A DNA stretch of 64,000 nucleotides, taken from positions 124,001 through 188,000 of the forward strand of contig NZ_ATWV01000005.1 of the NCBI RefSeq assembly GCF_000421345.1, given 5' to 3'. Below, piece after piece: positions 38,707 to 47,940 of the stretch. The notes beneath the pieces are model-generated. The model had not been told where the DNA came from and did not search any database. It was given only the letters and a program-made list of their open reading frames with translations. Made by a program: the position numbers and the translations under genes. Origin of the DNA: Treponema bryantii NK4A124. GTDB taxonomy: Bacteria > Spirochaetota > Spirochaetia > Treponematales > Treponemataceae. How positions within the stretch are numbered: position 1 is the stretch's first letter; the number at the start of each line of letters is the position of its first letter.

Positions 38707-40803
38707 TTATTTCTTACCAGCTTCCTTTGCTGCCTTGTGCTTAGCGATGAGTTCATCAGCAACAGCATTAGGAACCTTACCGTACTTGAGGAATTCCATT
38801 GTGAATTCACCCTTACCCTGAGTTGAAGAACGGAGGATAGTAGAGAATCCGAACATTTCTGAAAGTGGAACTTCTGCGTTTACAGTAGATGTGTTGTTTT
38901 CATCAGTTGAATCAACAATTACACCACGGCGCTGGTTGATAAGACCGAACAAGTTACCCTGGAACTCTGTAGGTGCAGTCATCTGTACCTTCATGATTGG
39001 TTCGAGGATTACTGGCTTAGCCTTGAGGTAACCTTCACGGAAAGCACCAATAGCGGCAATCTGGAATGCGTTATCGTTAGAGTCTACAGGGTGGTACTGA
39101 CCATCATTAATTGTGATCTTAACACCTACGATAGGAGCTCCAATCAAAGAACCTTCCTTCATAGCCTTCTGGAAACCTTTATCACAAGAAGGGATGTATT
39201 CGTTAGGAATTGCACCTCCCTTAATTGCGTCTACGAACTCGTAGTCTTTCTCTGAATCTGGTTCCATGAATCCGGCAACACGACCGTACTGTCCAGAACC
39301 ACCAGTCTGCTTCTTATGAGTGTAGTTGAAGTCACCCCGCTGAGTGATAGATTCACGGTAAGCAACCTGTGGAGCACCAGTTGTTACTTCACAGTTATAT
39401 TCACGGCGCATACGTTCTACGTATACTTCAAGGTGAAGTTCACCCATACCCTTAATAATTGTTTCGTTAGATTCTGGGTCTGTGTATACACGGAATGTTG
39501 GGTCTTCTTTTGTAAAGCGGTTAAGAGCCTTAGACATCTGCATAGAAGCCTGTTTGTCTTTTGGAGTAATAGACAAAGAAATTACAGGTTCTGGAACGTA
39601 CATAGAAGCCATAGAATAGTTAATTCCACCACTTACGAATGTATCACCAGATGCACAGTCAACACCGAAGAGTGCAACGATATCACCTGCACAACCTTCG
39701 TTGATATCTTCCATCTGAGCAGAGTTCATACGTACAAGACGTCCAACCTTGAACTTCTTCTTTGTACGTGTGTTGTAAAGTTCTTCTCCCTTCTTAATTT
39801 TACCCTGGTAAACACGAGTATATGTAAGCTGACCATACTGACCATCATCAAGTTTGAAACCAAGTGCAACACAAGGTTTGTTATCAACTGATTCAAGTTC
39901 AACTTCAGCTTCGTTGTTGTCGAGGTCGAGAGCAACGTTGCGTACTTCGTTTGGAGCAGGGAGGTAGCGTACTACAGCGTCGAGAAGAGGCTGAATACCC
40001 TTGTTTACGTGAGCTGAACCACAGAATACACCTACGAACTGCTCAGCAAGAGTTCCCTTACGGATAGCAGCGATAATCTTGTCTTCTGCAACTCCATCGT
40101 AACCCTTTTCCATGATTTCTTCCATCAAAGAATCATCGAACATAGAAGCTGCGTCGAGGAGTTCTTCGCGGTACTTTTCTGCATCGTCTTTCAAGTTTGC
40201 AGGAATTTCTGCGATGCGGAGATCTTCACCGTTTGGTCCGTCGAAGTAGATAGCCTTCATTCCAACGAGGTCTACAACACCTTCGAGCTTGTCTTCCAAA
40301 CCAATTGGGAGCTCCATCATATATGCGTTCAAACCGAGCTTTTCGCGGAGCTGGAGACGAACGCGGAGTGGGTTAGCACCCTGGCGGTCACACTTGTTTA
40401 CAAATGCAACACGAGGTACATGGTAGCGCTTAAGCTGGCGGTCTACAGTGATTGACTGAGACTGAACACCGGCAACGGCACAAAGAATCATGATAGCGCC
40501 GTCGAGTACGCGGAGTGAGCGTTCAACTTCTACAGTGAAGTCAACGTGACCCGGTGTGTCGATAAGGTTGATTGTGTAGTCTTTCCACTGAACCTGAGTA
40601 GCAGCAGACTGGATTGTGATACCACGTTCACGTTCCAGTTCCATGTTATCCATTACAGCACCAACACCGTCCTTACCACGAACTTCGTGAATTGCGTGAA
40701 TCTTGTTACAGTAGAACAAGATACGTTCTGAAGTTGTTGTCTTTCCAGAGTCAATGTGGGCACTGATACCGATATTTCTTACTTTTGAAATATCCCAAGC
40801 CAT
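38707..40803 (-). CDS. fusA: Elongation factor G, spirochaete/mitochondrial type (EF-G1)
   Basis: The translocation GTPase. 698 residues. G1 [16 protein letters not shown] (canonical bacterial EF-G has AHIDAGKTT). [31 protein letters not shown] contains the switch regions and the [12 protein letters not shown] insertion that marks the mitochondrial-EFG1-like spdEFG1 group. DTPGHVDF is G3 and VNKCDRQGA is G4. Domain IV carries [13 protein letters not shown]. This group performs translocation, while a second EF-G is usually responsible for recycling. The start at 40803 has AGAGG upstream. The promoter TTGAAT-17-TAAAAT at 40881-40853 lies over the end of the preceding gene. Confidence 0.95.
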   Translation of the reverse strand: MAWDISKVRNIGISAHIDSGKTTTSERILFYCNKIHAIHEVRGKDGVGAVMDNMELERERGITIQSAATQVQWKDYTINLIDTPGHVDFTVEVERSLRVLDGAIMILCAVAGVQSQSITVDRQLKRYHVPRVAFVNKCDRQGANPLRVRLQLREKLGLNAYMMELPIGLEDKLEGVVDLVGMKAIYFDGPNGEDLRIAEIPANLKDDAEKYREELLDAASMFDDSLMEEIMEKGYDGVAEDKIIAAIRKGTLAEQFVGVFCGSAHVNKGIQPLLDAVVRYLPAPNEVRNVALDLDNNEAEVELESVDNKPCVALGFKLDDGQYGQLTYTRVYQGKIKKGEELYNTRTKKKFKVGRLVRMNSAQMEDINEGCAGDIVALFGVDCASGDTFVSGGINYSMASMYVPEPVISLSITPKDKQASMQMSKALNRFTKEDPTFRVYTDPESNETIIKGMGELHLEVYVERMRREYNCEVTTGAPQVAYRESITQRGDFNYTHKKQTGGSGQYGRVAGFMEPDSEKDYEFVDAIKGGAIPNEYIPSCDKGFQKAMKEGSLIGAPIVGVKITINDGQYHPVDSNDNAFQIAAIGAFREGYLKAKPVILEPIMKVQMTAPTEFQGNLFGLINQRRGVIVDSTDENNTSTVNAEVPLSEMFGFSTILRSSTQGKGEFTMEFLKYGKVPNAVADELIAKHKAAKEAGKK

Positions 40804-40852
40804 ATTAATACCTCTTTTAAAAAAAATATTCCTAAAATAATAGTGTCTGTCT

Positions 40853-40881
40853 ATTTTAATGAAAAATTGCGACCTATTCAA
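40853..40881 (-). promoter_or_regulatory. Promoter of fusA
   Basis: Minus strand TTGAAT (40881-40876), 17 bp, TAAAAT (40858-40853). The -35 overlaps the stop region of the upstream gene, and about 45 nt separate the expected start site from the ATG. Confidence 0.6.
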
Positions 40882-42232
40882 TAGTTGCAGACAGTTTTCC
40901 TATAATCGTCAGCATTTTATAGTTAAATCTGCAGTTTAATGAAGCTGAAATTTTACGGTCTGCGATTTCTCCATCTTCAGTAGAAAAACTGAAGGCACAA
41001 TTGCTGCTGATTTTATAATTTTTTTTATCCGGGGGAAAAGAAAGACTTGTTGAAAACTTGTAATGACCTGCTTCTAAGGTTGTTGAAAAAGCTGGAGTTA
41101 TTTTTTTCAGATTCCAGGAATTTTTGATTTGAAAAGTGAAGCTGTCTTTTTCCAGAGACTGAGGCGGAGTGTCGGGAGAAGGTGAAAGTATTTTTGAATC
41201 TGCAGAAACGGAAAAGGAAATTGCTGTTAAATCCGAAGAGAGTTGAATGCCTGTATTAATACGAAGAGGATGTTCTTCTTTTGTAAGGTTTATTCGTGTG
41301 AAGGCATTAATACCATATTTGATAAATAATAACTTCTGACTGCCAGTAAGAAAAGGCTTTTTGCTTATAAAACCGGCTTTAAACTGGGTGCAGGGATCCA
41401 GCTCTTTTCCGGAGCTTGTAAGGGTGTCTTCGTATTCATTTAAAAAGGCAGAAAGAAAAAACTCTGTCCTGTGAATATTGAATTTTAAATCACTTCTATA
41501 AATTACTGTATAAGGGCCAAAGGGAGATTCATAGAATGCTGCCATAAAAGCAGAATGAATTCCATTTCTGCTCTTTTTTTTCCGGTAATCCGAGGAAATT
41601 TGTAATAGAGAACAAAAGCCTTCATCTTCCGCGTAGTAGGGAGAATCAAGAAACCATGAAGAAGAGTTCTTGTCCTCATATATGAAAGAGCCGCTTGTAA
41701 ACGAAGCTGATAATGATAATTGATTTGAGAAAAACTTTTTTGAAAGGAGAGTTGAAAAAAGAGGAGAAGAAGTTTCCGGATTTACGGCCATGTTCATAGT
41801 GAGTAAAAAGGGGAGCCTTGCCAGGTGATTCAGCTTCATCTGCATGAAAGCACTTTCAGCTTTAGAAAAAGAGGAATAACCCGGCAGATTTGCAGTGACA
41901 CAGCTCGCAGAAAGGCTGCTGCTTGAAAAAGGAGATGTACCATTGCTCAATTCCGGAGAGTTCAGCTTTGAAAGTGAACCTGCAAAAGAAAGATTCCCGT
42001 ATTTAAACTCTATGGGTAATTTTTTGAAAAGATTTTCACTTGTAAAGAGTAATCCGAAATTGATTTTTTCTGGCCTGCTTGCCACCCGAAATTCTGTTAC
42101 AGGTGTTGAAAATCGGGTTCCGCCGGTTTTTTGAGAATCACCGTATAATTCCAGGTGATAGGGCTCTTTAGCATTACAGAGATTTACTGCAGCTGCTGTA
42201 ATCAGAATTGCAAATAAATATAATTTCCTCAC
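40874..42232 (-). CDS. Predicted outer-membrane protein, unknown function
   Basis: 452 residues. Signal peptide [21 protein letters not shown]. The mature protein is Ser/Phe/Tyr-rich with alternating hydrophobic patterns ([20 protein letters not shown]-like strands, [44 protein letters not shown]), which suggests a large beta barrel. No conserved family recognised. No tandem neighbour on its 5' side apart from family A copy 9 and the SPOR gene. Confidence 0.65.
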   Translation of the reverse strand: MRKLYLFAILITAAAVNLCNAKEPYHLELYGDSQKTGGTRFSTPVTEFRVASRPEKINFGLLFTSENLFKKLPIEFKYGNLSFAGSLSKLNSPELSNGTSPFSSSSLSASCVTANLPGYSSFSKAESAFMQMKLNHLARLPFLLTMNMAVNPETSSPLFSTLLSKKFFSNQLSLSASFTSGSFIYEDKNSSSWFLDSPYYAEDEGFCSLLQISSDYRKKKSRNGIHSAFMAAFYESPFGPYTVIYRSDLKFNIHRTEFFLSAFLNEYEDTLTSSGKELDPCTQFKAGFISKKPFLTGSQKLLFIKYGINAFTRINLTKEEHPLRINTGIQLSSDLTAISFSVSADSKILSPSPDTPPQSLEKDSFTFQIKNSWNLKKITPAFSTTLEAGHYKFSTSLSFPPDKKNYKISSNCAFSFSTEDGEIADRKISASLNCRFNYKMLTIIGKLSATIE

Positions 42233-42297
42233 ACCTTATAAGTAGTATAAAGTGTGTCAAAAAAGGAAGTTTTTTTAGAAAAAAGTTAAAAAAAATA

Positions 42298-42339
42298 CCG
42301 GTGGTTGAGTGATGCGAAGCATCGTATCGAAACCACCGG
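42298..42339 (+). repeat. Palindromic repeat family A, copy 9
   Basis: CCGGTGGTTGAGTGATGC-GAA-GCATCGTATCGAAACCACCGG, read with the inner stem GATGC/GCATC. It lies 21 bp after the SPOR gene stop. Confidence 0.85.
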
Positions 42340-42359
42340 CCTTTCTCAATAATGTATAA

Positions 42360-43184
42360 TTAGATTGTAGTACTTGTAATATAACTGTCGTTAGCATTAT
42401 CAATATCGCTGATTTTGATAATTCTTGTTCGCCAGTATTCTGCTTCGCTCTTTGTTGTGTAAGGTCCTACACGAACGCGGTAGTAAAGCTTGTCTTTGTT
42501 ATCTCTGTAAGTAAAGATATCTGAAGGAATCTTGTTTTCATCAAGAATAGAACGTGCTCCTTCTGCACCTTTTTTATTGCTGTAAGCGGCAACCTGTACC
42601 CAGTACTGAGTTTTCTTTGGCTCTGCTTTTGGAGCAGGTGCTGCCTTCTGTGTATTAGCATTTGCAACTGCATTTGTTTTAGGAGCTTTTGCTGCCTTAG
42701 CAGTTTTTTCAGCTTTTACTTCGGCCTTCTGAACAGTTTTTACTGTGTTTACAACTGGTTCCTCTTTTGCAACATATGGAGTTTCTGTTTTAGGAGCAAC
42801 TTTTACTTCTTCCTTTGTTTCTGGAATATTAACTGTAATGTTGATGTTCTGTGGCTGAGCCTGAAGCTGAGTATCTGTTACAAGTTCATTTTTAAGTGCA
42901 TTCAAATCGATTGTTGTGCCATTGCCAGAAGGAAGTTCTGTATTCTGTGAATAGATTGTGGCATTATCAGCAAGTACTACAAGATCATTTACCTTTGCAG
43001 CTTCAACATCTGCTGCCGGTTTTGTCCAGCCTCCCTGAGAAGTCTTTTTTTCTACCGGAGAGATGCTTGCATAAGCGGGAACGGGATTTCTTGAAGGATA
43101 ATGAAGGATTGCCGGTACTCCAAGAACTACCAGCAGAAATACGCCTACTGCGGCAATAATCCATAATGTCTTTTTCTGTTCCAT
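42360..43184 (-). CDS. Inner-membrane SPOR-domain protein
   Basis: 274 residues. MEQKKTLWIIAAVGVFLLVVLGVPAIL is a short cytoplasmic tail plus one transmembrane helix, the FtsN/DedD-like layout. A long Lys/Ala/Pro/Thr linker (about 110-195) leads to a C-terminal SPOR domain (KTQYWVQVAAYSNKKGAEGARSILDENKIPSDIFTYRDNKDKLYYRVRVGPYTTKSEAEYWRTRI). It probably acts in cell division or septal peptidoglycan. The start at 43184 has AGAGGA upstream. A second SPOR protein is encoded at 12108. Confidence 0.88.
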   Translation of the reverse strand: MEQKKTLWIIAAVGVFLLVVLGVPAILHYPSRNPVPAYASISPVEKKTSQGGWTKPAADVEAAKVNDLVVLADNATIYSQNTELPSGNGTTIDLNALKNELVTDTQLQAQPQNINITVNIPETKEEVKVAPKTETPYVAKEEPVVNTVKTVQKAEVKAEKTAKAAKAPKTNAVANANTQKAAPAPKAEPKKTQYWVQVAAYSNKKGAEGARSILDENKIPSDIFTYRDNKDKLYYRVRVGPYTTKSEAEYWRTRIIKISDIDNANDSYITSTTI

Positions 43185-43288
43185 AAATTTTCCTCTTTGC
43201 ACCGGCGAAATCCACCGGCCACCTTATTAAAACTATCGGCATTCGGTTGATTAAGTTTAGAAAAAAAGTTTTTTATTTACAGTTTTTT

Positions 43289-43371
43289 ATATTCGTACCC
43301 GTAGTGAAAAAAGTCTGGCGACAACATCATCCCGTTGGCGACAGGCTTTTTTCACGGGAGGGGACGAATAT
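43289..43371. repeat. Conserved-apex hairpin element H, copy 3 (reverse orientation)
   Basis: Outer ATATTCGT/ACGAATAT, then GTGAAAAAAG/CTTTTTTCAC, and the apex in reverse, GACAACATCATCCCGTTGGC (43320-43339). It lies between divergent genes, so it is not a simple 3' terminator. Confidence 0.8.
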
Positions 43372-43385
43372 AAGTTCGCGTTGAT

Positions 43386-43414
43386 TTGAAAAACTTTTTA
43401 TCATTTAATATAAT
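43386..43414 (+). promoter_or_regulatory. Promoter of metNI, leaderless architecture
   Basis: TTGAAA (43386-43391), 17 bp, TATAAT (43409-43414), then 6 nt to the ATG at 43421. No Shine-Dalgarno. Confidence 0.7.
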
Positions 43415-43420
43415 AGAAGA

Positions 43421-44446
43421 ATGCAGATAGATTTAAACAATTTAGTGAGGGTTTACGACTCTGCCGACGGACTTTCAAAGGTTGCAGCCGTAAATGATAT
43501 CTCCCTTACAATTCCTTCAAATCAGATTTTTGGAATTATCGGAAAGAGTGGTGCGGGAAAATCTTCCCTTGTGCGCCTTATCAGTATGATGGAAAAGCCG
43601 GATTCCGGTGAAGTTTTATATGATGGTCAGCGGGTAGACAACCTTGATGAAAAAGAACTGGTTATGCGCCGCCGCCGTATTGGCATGATTTTTCAAAACT
43701 TCAACCTTTTTTCTTCACGTTCGGCTGGTCAGAATATTGCTTATCCAATGGAAATCTGCGGGCTTCCAAAAGATGAAATAAACCGCCGCGTAGATGAGTT
43801 GCTGGAAATTGTAGAGCTTTCGGACCGCAAAAATGCCAGAATCAGCACTTTGAGTGGTGGTCAGAAACAGAGAATTGCAATTGCCCGTGCTCTTGCAAAC
43901 AAGCCTGATATTCTTTTCTGCGATGAGGCAACTAGTGCGCTTGATCCGCAGACAACAACATCAATCTTAAACCTTATCCGCAAAATCCAGAGCCAGATGA
44001 ATCTTACAGTTGTAATGATTACCCACCAGATGGAGGTTGTTCGCGATGCCTGCAGCCAGGTTGCGGTAATCAACGAAGGTAAGCTGGTAGAAGTCGGCTC
44101 TGTAAATGATATCTTCTTAAATCCTAAGAGCCCTGTAACCAAGGATTTTATTTCTCATATCGGTAGCGACCGTAAGCCTGATGCAAACGGTTCTGACATT
44201 ATCCGCTGGTCTACAGAGGGTGGTGAATATGAACTCAGCTTCCCTAGCGACAAGCAGGGGGCTCCGGTTCTCAGTAATGTAGCAAAGAAGTTTGATGTTG
44301 AATTTAATATCAGGGCGGCTGGTGTTCAGCATCTTACAGATGGTGACATTGGTAAGATGATTGTAGACTTTACCGGTTTTCAGGTTTCTGAAGCCCTCGA
44401 ATACCTTAGAAGTCAGAATATAATAGTAGAAAAGGCAGGTGAGTAA
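43421..44446 (+). CDS. metN: Methionine ABC transporter ATPase MetN
   Basis: 341 residues. Walker A GKSGAGKSS, Q-loop IFQNFNLF, signature LSGGQKQRIAIARAL, Walker B ILFCDEATSALDP, H-loop MITHQME. A C-terminal NIL (ACT-like) domain (about 255-340, GVQHLTDGDIGKMIVDFTGFQVSEALEYL) binds methionine and inhibits transport in known MetN. With MetI it imports D/L-methionine. No metQ binding-protein gene follows here. The mRNA is probably leaderless. Confidence 0.95.
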   Translation: MQIDLNNLVRVYDSADGLSKVAAVNDISLTIPSNQIFGIIGKSGAGKSSLVRLISMMEKPDSGEVLYDGQRVDNLDEKELVMRRRRIGMIFQNFNLFSSRSAGQNIAYPMEICGLPKDEINRRVDELLEIVELSDRKNARISTLSGGQKQRIAIARALANKPDILFCDEATSALDPQTTTSILNLIRKIQSQMNLTVVMITHQMEVVRDACSQVAVINEGKLVEVGSVNDIFLNPKSPVTKDFISHIGSDRKPDANGSDIIRWSTEGGEYELSFPSDKQGAPVLSNVAKKFDVEFNIRAAGVQHLTDGDIGKMIVDFTGFQVSEALEYLRSQNIIVEKAGE

Positions 44447-44447
44447 T

Positions 44448-45116
44448 ATGAGTCCGGAATTAGTAAAGTATTTGTCTGTAATTGGAGAGGCTACCTGGCA
44501 GACCCTTATAATGGTATTGTTTTCTACTATATTTAGTATGATTCTTGGTATTCCTCTTGGAATTCTGCTTTGCACAAGCGACCCGGCAGCGGGCTTAAGA
44601 CCTAAAAAGCTTTTGTATCAGATTCTTTCTGTGATTATTAATATTCTGCGTGCAATTCCTTTTGTAATTCTTGTAATTCTGCTTTTTCCTTTTACACGTG
44701 TAATCGTACATACTGCAATTGGAACAAAAGCTTCTATTGTACCGCTTACAATTGCAGCAGCGCCTTTTGTTGCCCGTGTAATTGAGTCCAGCCTTAAAGA
44801 GGTTGACCCGGGAGTAATTGCCGCAGGACGCTCAATGGGCTCTACAGACCACCAGCTGATTTTTAAGATTCTTTTGCCGGAAGCACTTCCTTCTATTGTA
44901 AACGGTGTAACTTTGACAATTATCAATCTTATTGGTTATTCTGCTATGGCCGGTACTGTAGGCGGTGGCGGACTTGGAGACGTAGCAATCCGTTACGGCT
45001 ACCAGCGCTACCGTGTAGAATACATGGTAGGCTCGGTAGTGATTATTCTTTTGATGGTAGAGATTATTCAGGTAATAGGAACACGAATAAGCAATAAAAT
45101 GCAGGCTATGCGTTAA
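44448..45116 (+). CDS. metI: Methionine ABC transporter permease MetI
   Basis: 222 residues, five transmembrane segments. GEATWQTLIMVLFSTIFSMILGIPLGILL and the EAA loop SLKEVDPGVIAAGRSMGSTDHQLIFKILLPEALPSIVNG are typical. GYSAMAGTVGGGGLGDVAIRYGYQRY is the family signature. The ATG at 44448 has AGGTGAG 6 nt upstream and lies 1 nt after the metN stop. A GTG at 44439 overlapping metN is an alternative. The stop overlaps the convergent gene. Confidence 0.95.
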   Translation: MSPELVKYLSVIGEATWQTLIMVLFSTIFSMILGIPLGILLCTSDPAAGLRPKKLLYQILSVIINILRAIPFVILVILLFPFTRVIVHTAIGTKASIVPLTIAAAPFVARVIESSLKEVDPGVIAAGRSMGSTDHQLIFKILLPEALPSIVNGVTLTIINLIGYSAMAGTVGGGGLGDVAIRYGYQRYRVEYMVGSVVIILLMVEIIQVIGTRISNKMQAMR

Positions 45117-46681
45117 TTGATGTAAGTCTGCATCAGCTGAACGAAAAGATAAATCTTCTTGTAGATATTTACGCTGAATTCCTTCATTGGTTCTTCAATG
45201 TATTTTTCCAGTTCCTTCCAGTTCTGTACGATTACAGGCTTAGGAAGGACGTAATCTTCAATAAGCTGTTTTACAGTCTTACCGATTGTAATAAGATTCT
45301 GGGTTCCCTGAATTATGTAACCGCGGGCTGTTTCGTTTGCATCTGAAACAACGCGGTTTATGATGTTTTCAGCACCGGCATCATGGGCAGTTTTTGGAAG
45401 CAGGGTTTTTACTTTTACGCCCATAGTTCCTTCTTCTGCCATCATTTCATCAAAACTTGTTACTTCATCAGAAAGTTTAAGCAGTTCCTGATATGCGTTA
45501 GACATAGGAGCGGAAAGGGTAGCATCCCACTGACCTCGGATTACTACAACATCATAATATTCGCGGATTGCCTTTTTAACAAACTCAACAAGGAAGGTTT
45601 TAAGATAGTTGAGAGGTTCTGTGTACTCAAGAACAGAAAGACCTTTCTTTTCGAGAGGTGCGTTGAACTCTGCTGTGTAATATTTTAAGCTCTGAGGATC
45701 TGCTGTTCCAAAAATCTGCATACAGATAGAAGAAGCCTTTGATTCCTTCTGTTCTGTTTCGATTTTTGCCATAAGATTTCTTGTGTCAGTTTCAATTTTT
45801 TCGATATAAGGCTCGATTACAGAGGCATGATGATAAGAGGTTTTAGTCTCGTAGGTAAAATCCTGTGAAATATGCTGTACAATATAATCAAGCGATTTTG
45901 AAGACTGAATATTCTTAATCTTAGCAATTATCTTTTTCCAGTTTCCCATAGAAATGAGTTCGCGGCTTTGTGTTTCCTTGAACATATCAAAAAGAACATT
46001 CCAGTCTACAGAATCATCTGTAATGCTGTAGGCAACGGCGAGGAAGTCCTTAAGGTCATCAATAATATATTCGCCGTTTACTTTTTCCAGACGAGGCAGG
46101 GCATTGAATGAAAATTCCTGATATGAAGAATCAAACTTCTTGAGAATCATATAATAATCAAACTCGCAGAAGTCCTGGAAAATTGAAAAGGCTTTTTCAA
46201 GAGTGTCGGCTTTAGTAGCGCGGGTTTCGTTAAAATCATTTGTGAAAACCTGGAGCTTATGCTCAACATCCTGCTGAAGCTTTGCAAAAGGAACTGTTCT
46301 GGCCTGTTCAAGAATTTTCTGTTCATCAAGTTCATCGAGAAGAGTCATCTGATTTTCAGAAAGAACATAGTTTATAATCTGGCGTTTGAAAATCTGCGGA
46401 TTCTGTGTATTGCGGAAAAAAGTCTGTGCCGAAGAAACTGCTTTGTACAAATCAAACATCAATTTTCCGAAAGGTCCCAGCATTTCGCCTGTAGAAGGAC
46501 GATAATAGGCATGGTATTTTGTCTTGGAAATTGTTTTAGCAAGATTCTTTAAGCGGCGTTTTTTCTCTGCTTCCGGATTAGAGGATTTAAATAATGAAGA
46601 AAGCAGCGACTGAAAGAAACTTTCTTTTACAGCCGGTTTATTAGATGAAGCGCTTTCTGATTTATTTTTTGTACTGTCCAT
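45113..46681 (-). CDS. Spirochaete-specific protein of the DUF5312 type
   Basis: 522 residues, no signal peptide, mostly helical and charged. Starts MDSTKNKSESASSNKPAVKESFFQSLLSSLF. The region RLKNLAKTISKTKYHAYYRPSTGEMLGPFGKLMFDLYKAVSSAQTFF and later VIRGQWDATLSAPMSNAYQELLKLSDEV look conserved. From memory this corresponds to treponemal proteins grouped as DUF5312; that assignment needs a profile search. Function unknown. The promoter TTGAAT-17-TATTAT ends 7 nt before the ATG, so the mRNA is likely leaderless. It is convergent with metI (4 bp overlap). Confidence 0.75.
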   Translation of the reverse strand: MDSTKNKSESASSNKPAVKESFFQSLLSSLFKSSNPEAEKKRRLKNLAKTISKTKYHAYYRPSTGEMLGPFGKLMFDLYKAVSSAQTFFRNTQNPQIFKRQIINYVLSENQMTLLDELDEQKILEQARTVPFAKLQQDVEHKLQVFTNDFNETRATKADTLEKAFSIFQDFCEFDYYMILKKFDSSYQEFSFNALPRLEKVNGEYIIDDLKDFLAVAYSITDDSVDWNVLFDMFKETQSRELISMGNWKKIIAKIKNIQSSKSLDYIVQHISQDFTYETKTSYHHASVIEPYIEKIETDTRNLMAKIETEQKESKASSICMQIFGTADPQSLKYYTAEFNAPLEKKGLSVLEYTEPLNYLKTFLVEFVKKAIREYYDVVVIRGQWDATLSAPMSNAYQELLKLSDEVTSFDEMMAEEGTMGVKVKTLLPKTAHDAGAENIINRVVSDANETARGYIIQGTQNLITIGKTVKQLIEDYVLPKPVIVQNWKELEKYIEEPMKEFSVNIYKKIYLFVQLMQTYIN

Positions 46682-46688
46682 GTTTACT

Positions 46689-46717
46689 ATAATATGGTAA
46701 AAACTACAATAATTCAA
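46689..46717 (-). promoter_or_regulatory. Promoter of the DUF5312-like gene, leaderless architecture
   Basis: Minus strand TTGAAT (46717-46712), 17 bp, TATTAT (46694-46689), then 7 nt to the ATG at 46681. Confidence 0.65.
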
Positions 46718-46753
46718 GGATATGTGCATAAAGAACAATAAATCAATGGTAAC

Positions 46754-46782
46754 TTGCAGTCGCTTTGATTTATGAATATAAT
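46754..46782 (+). promoter_or_regulatory. Promoter of the barrel/OmpA-repeat operon
   Basis: TTGCAG (46754-46759), 17 bp, TATAAT (46777-46782). The start site is expected near 46789, upstream of the hairpin at 46801. Confidence 0.6.
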
Positions 46783-46800
46783 TAATTAAATTATTATAAA

Positions 46801-46834
46801 AACGTTGCTTTTGTGAAGCAGCGTTGTTTTTTTT
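46801..46834 (+). terminator. Terminator-like hairpin in the 5' leader of the barrel/OmpA operon
   Basis: AACGTTGCT (46801-46809) pairs with AGCAGCGTT (46817-46825, one wobble) and is followed by G and eight T. It lies between promoter and ribosome-binding site, so it would act as an attenuator. Confidence 0.65.
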
Positions 46835-46861
46835 GTGAATACTACTTGTGAAGGAGATTTT

Positions 46862-47920
46862 ATGAAAAAACTATTATTCACGTTATTTGCAGCAGGCATG
46901 CTTTTGACAGCTGCATATTCTTACAATCCGCCGGCAGGAGGAGAGGACTTAAATATGCTTGCAAGTCCTGTAAATCTTTCTGGTGCTAATTCTGTTACAG
47001 GTGGTGCTTTGTTTGATGCAAATGCAGATTCAATTCTTGTGAATCCGGCACTTACTGCAAGAGAGCAGCGTGTAAACCTTACTGCAGGTTACACATTCCT
47101 TTATTCAGCAAATGATATAAATGCTAAACATATAGGTCATGCTTTCCAGTCTGGAATACTTATTCCTTTTAAGCGATTTATATTCAGCGGACATGTAGAC
47201 GGTACTTTTGCTGAATTGTATGAACTTCCTCTTGGAAAATCTATCAATTTCAGAGCTGGTCTTTCAAAAGAAATCACAGACCAGCTTAGCGTTGGACTTA
47301 ATGCAGGAGGCGGATTTATCTGGGATCCGGATAATGACTGGTCTGTGTATGCAGATGCAGGTGCTCTTTATACCCTTGGAAATCTTGGACCTTTCAGCGA
47401 TTTCCGTATTGCTGCTTCTGTACTTAATCTTGGAAAGATGTATACAAATATCGCAACTTGGGGTGTTGATGAAGAAGAGGAAAACACACCATTCCCGACA
47501 CTTGCAACACTAAAGTTTGGAGCCGCAGGAACAATTCTTGATACAGAAATTGCAAAAATCGGTTTAGGTCTTGATTTTTCAGTTCCATGCTTCCAGAATC
47601 TTATAATAGATTTCAACGCACAGGTTGCATTTAAGAATGCTTTTTATATAAGCCTTGGAGAGAAGTTTAATCTGAAAGAAGCCGTAAATGGCAAAAACAG
47701 CTATATTCCTTCTGTGTCTTTCCTCTATAAGTTCTCATTCAACGTAAAAAATAATCAGTATCTTGAAGATAATGGCTGGAGCCAGAGCGAAATGGCAGTT
47801 TCAGCCGGTTATAAGAATTTTGACGAAACTCTTCATGCAATTTCTGGTGGAGTAGACATTGACCTGGGTATGGCAGACAATGAAGCTCCTAAGATTCTTG
47901 TATGGGATGAAAAAGAATAG
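46862..47920 (+). CDS. Outer-membrane barrel protein (UPF0164/FadL-like), unknown cargo
   Basis: 352 residues. Signal MKKLLFTLFAAGMLLTAAYSY. The mature part has LVNPALTAREQRVNLTAGYTFLYS, like the NPA(L/A) motif near the N-terminus of FadL-type and related barrels, followed by repeated strands (INFRAGLSKEITDQLSVGLNAGGGFIW, VYADAGALYTLGN, FRIAASVLNLGKMY). The DNA predicts a surface barrel; assignment to the treponemal FadL-like group is tentative. The ATG at 46862 has AAGGAG 8 nt upstream. It is followed after 20 bp by the Ig/OmpA protein, so the pair probably forms an envelope unit. Confidence 0.75.
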   Translation: MKKLLFTLFAAGMLLTAAYSYNPPAGGEDLNMLASPVNLSGANSVTGGALFDANADSILVNPALTAREQRVNLTAGYTFLYSANDINAKHIGHAFQSGILIPFKRFIFSGHVDGTFAELYELPLGKSINFRAGLSKEITDQLSVGLNAGGGFIWDPDNDWSVYADAGALYTLGNLGPFSDFRIAASVLNLGKMYTNIATWGVDEEEENTPFPTLATLKFGAAGTILDTEIAKIGLGLDFSVPCFQNLIIDFNAQVAFKNAFYISLGEKFNLKEAVNGKNSYIPSVSFLYKFSFNVKNNQYLEDNGWSQSEMAVSAGYKNFDETLHAISGGVDIDLGMADNEAPKILVWDEKE

Positions 47921-47940
47921 CCGGTAGGAAGGAGATGATG

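Noticed and set aside
38707-40803. Tetracycline-resistance ribosomal protection protein in place of EF-G
   Set aside because: Full EF-G domain order with [14 protein letters not shown] and domain IV motifs; the match is to the spirochaete EF-G1 type.
43203-43420. SAM riboswitch before metNI
   Set aside because: No SAM-I/II/III core could be recognised. The hairpin there is the repeat element, and the promoter directly abuts the ATG downstream of it, leaving no leader RNA.
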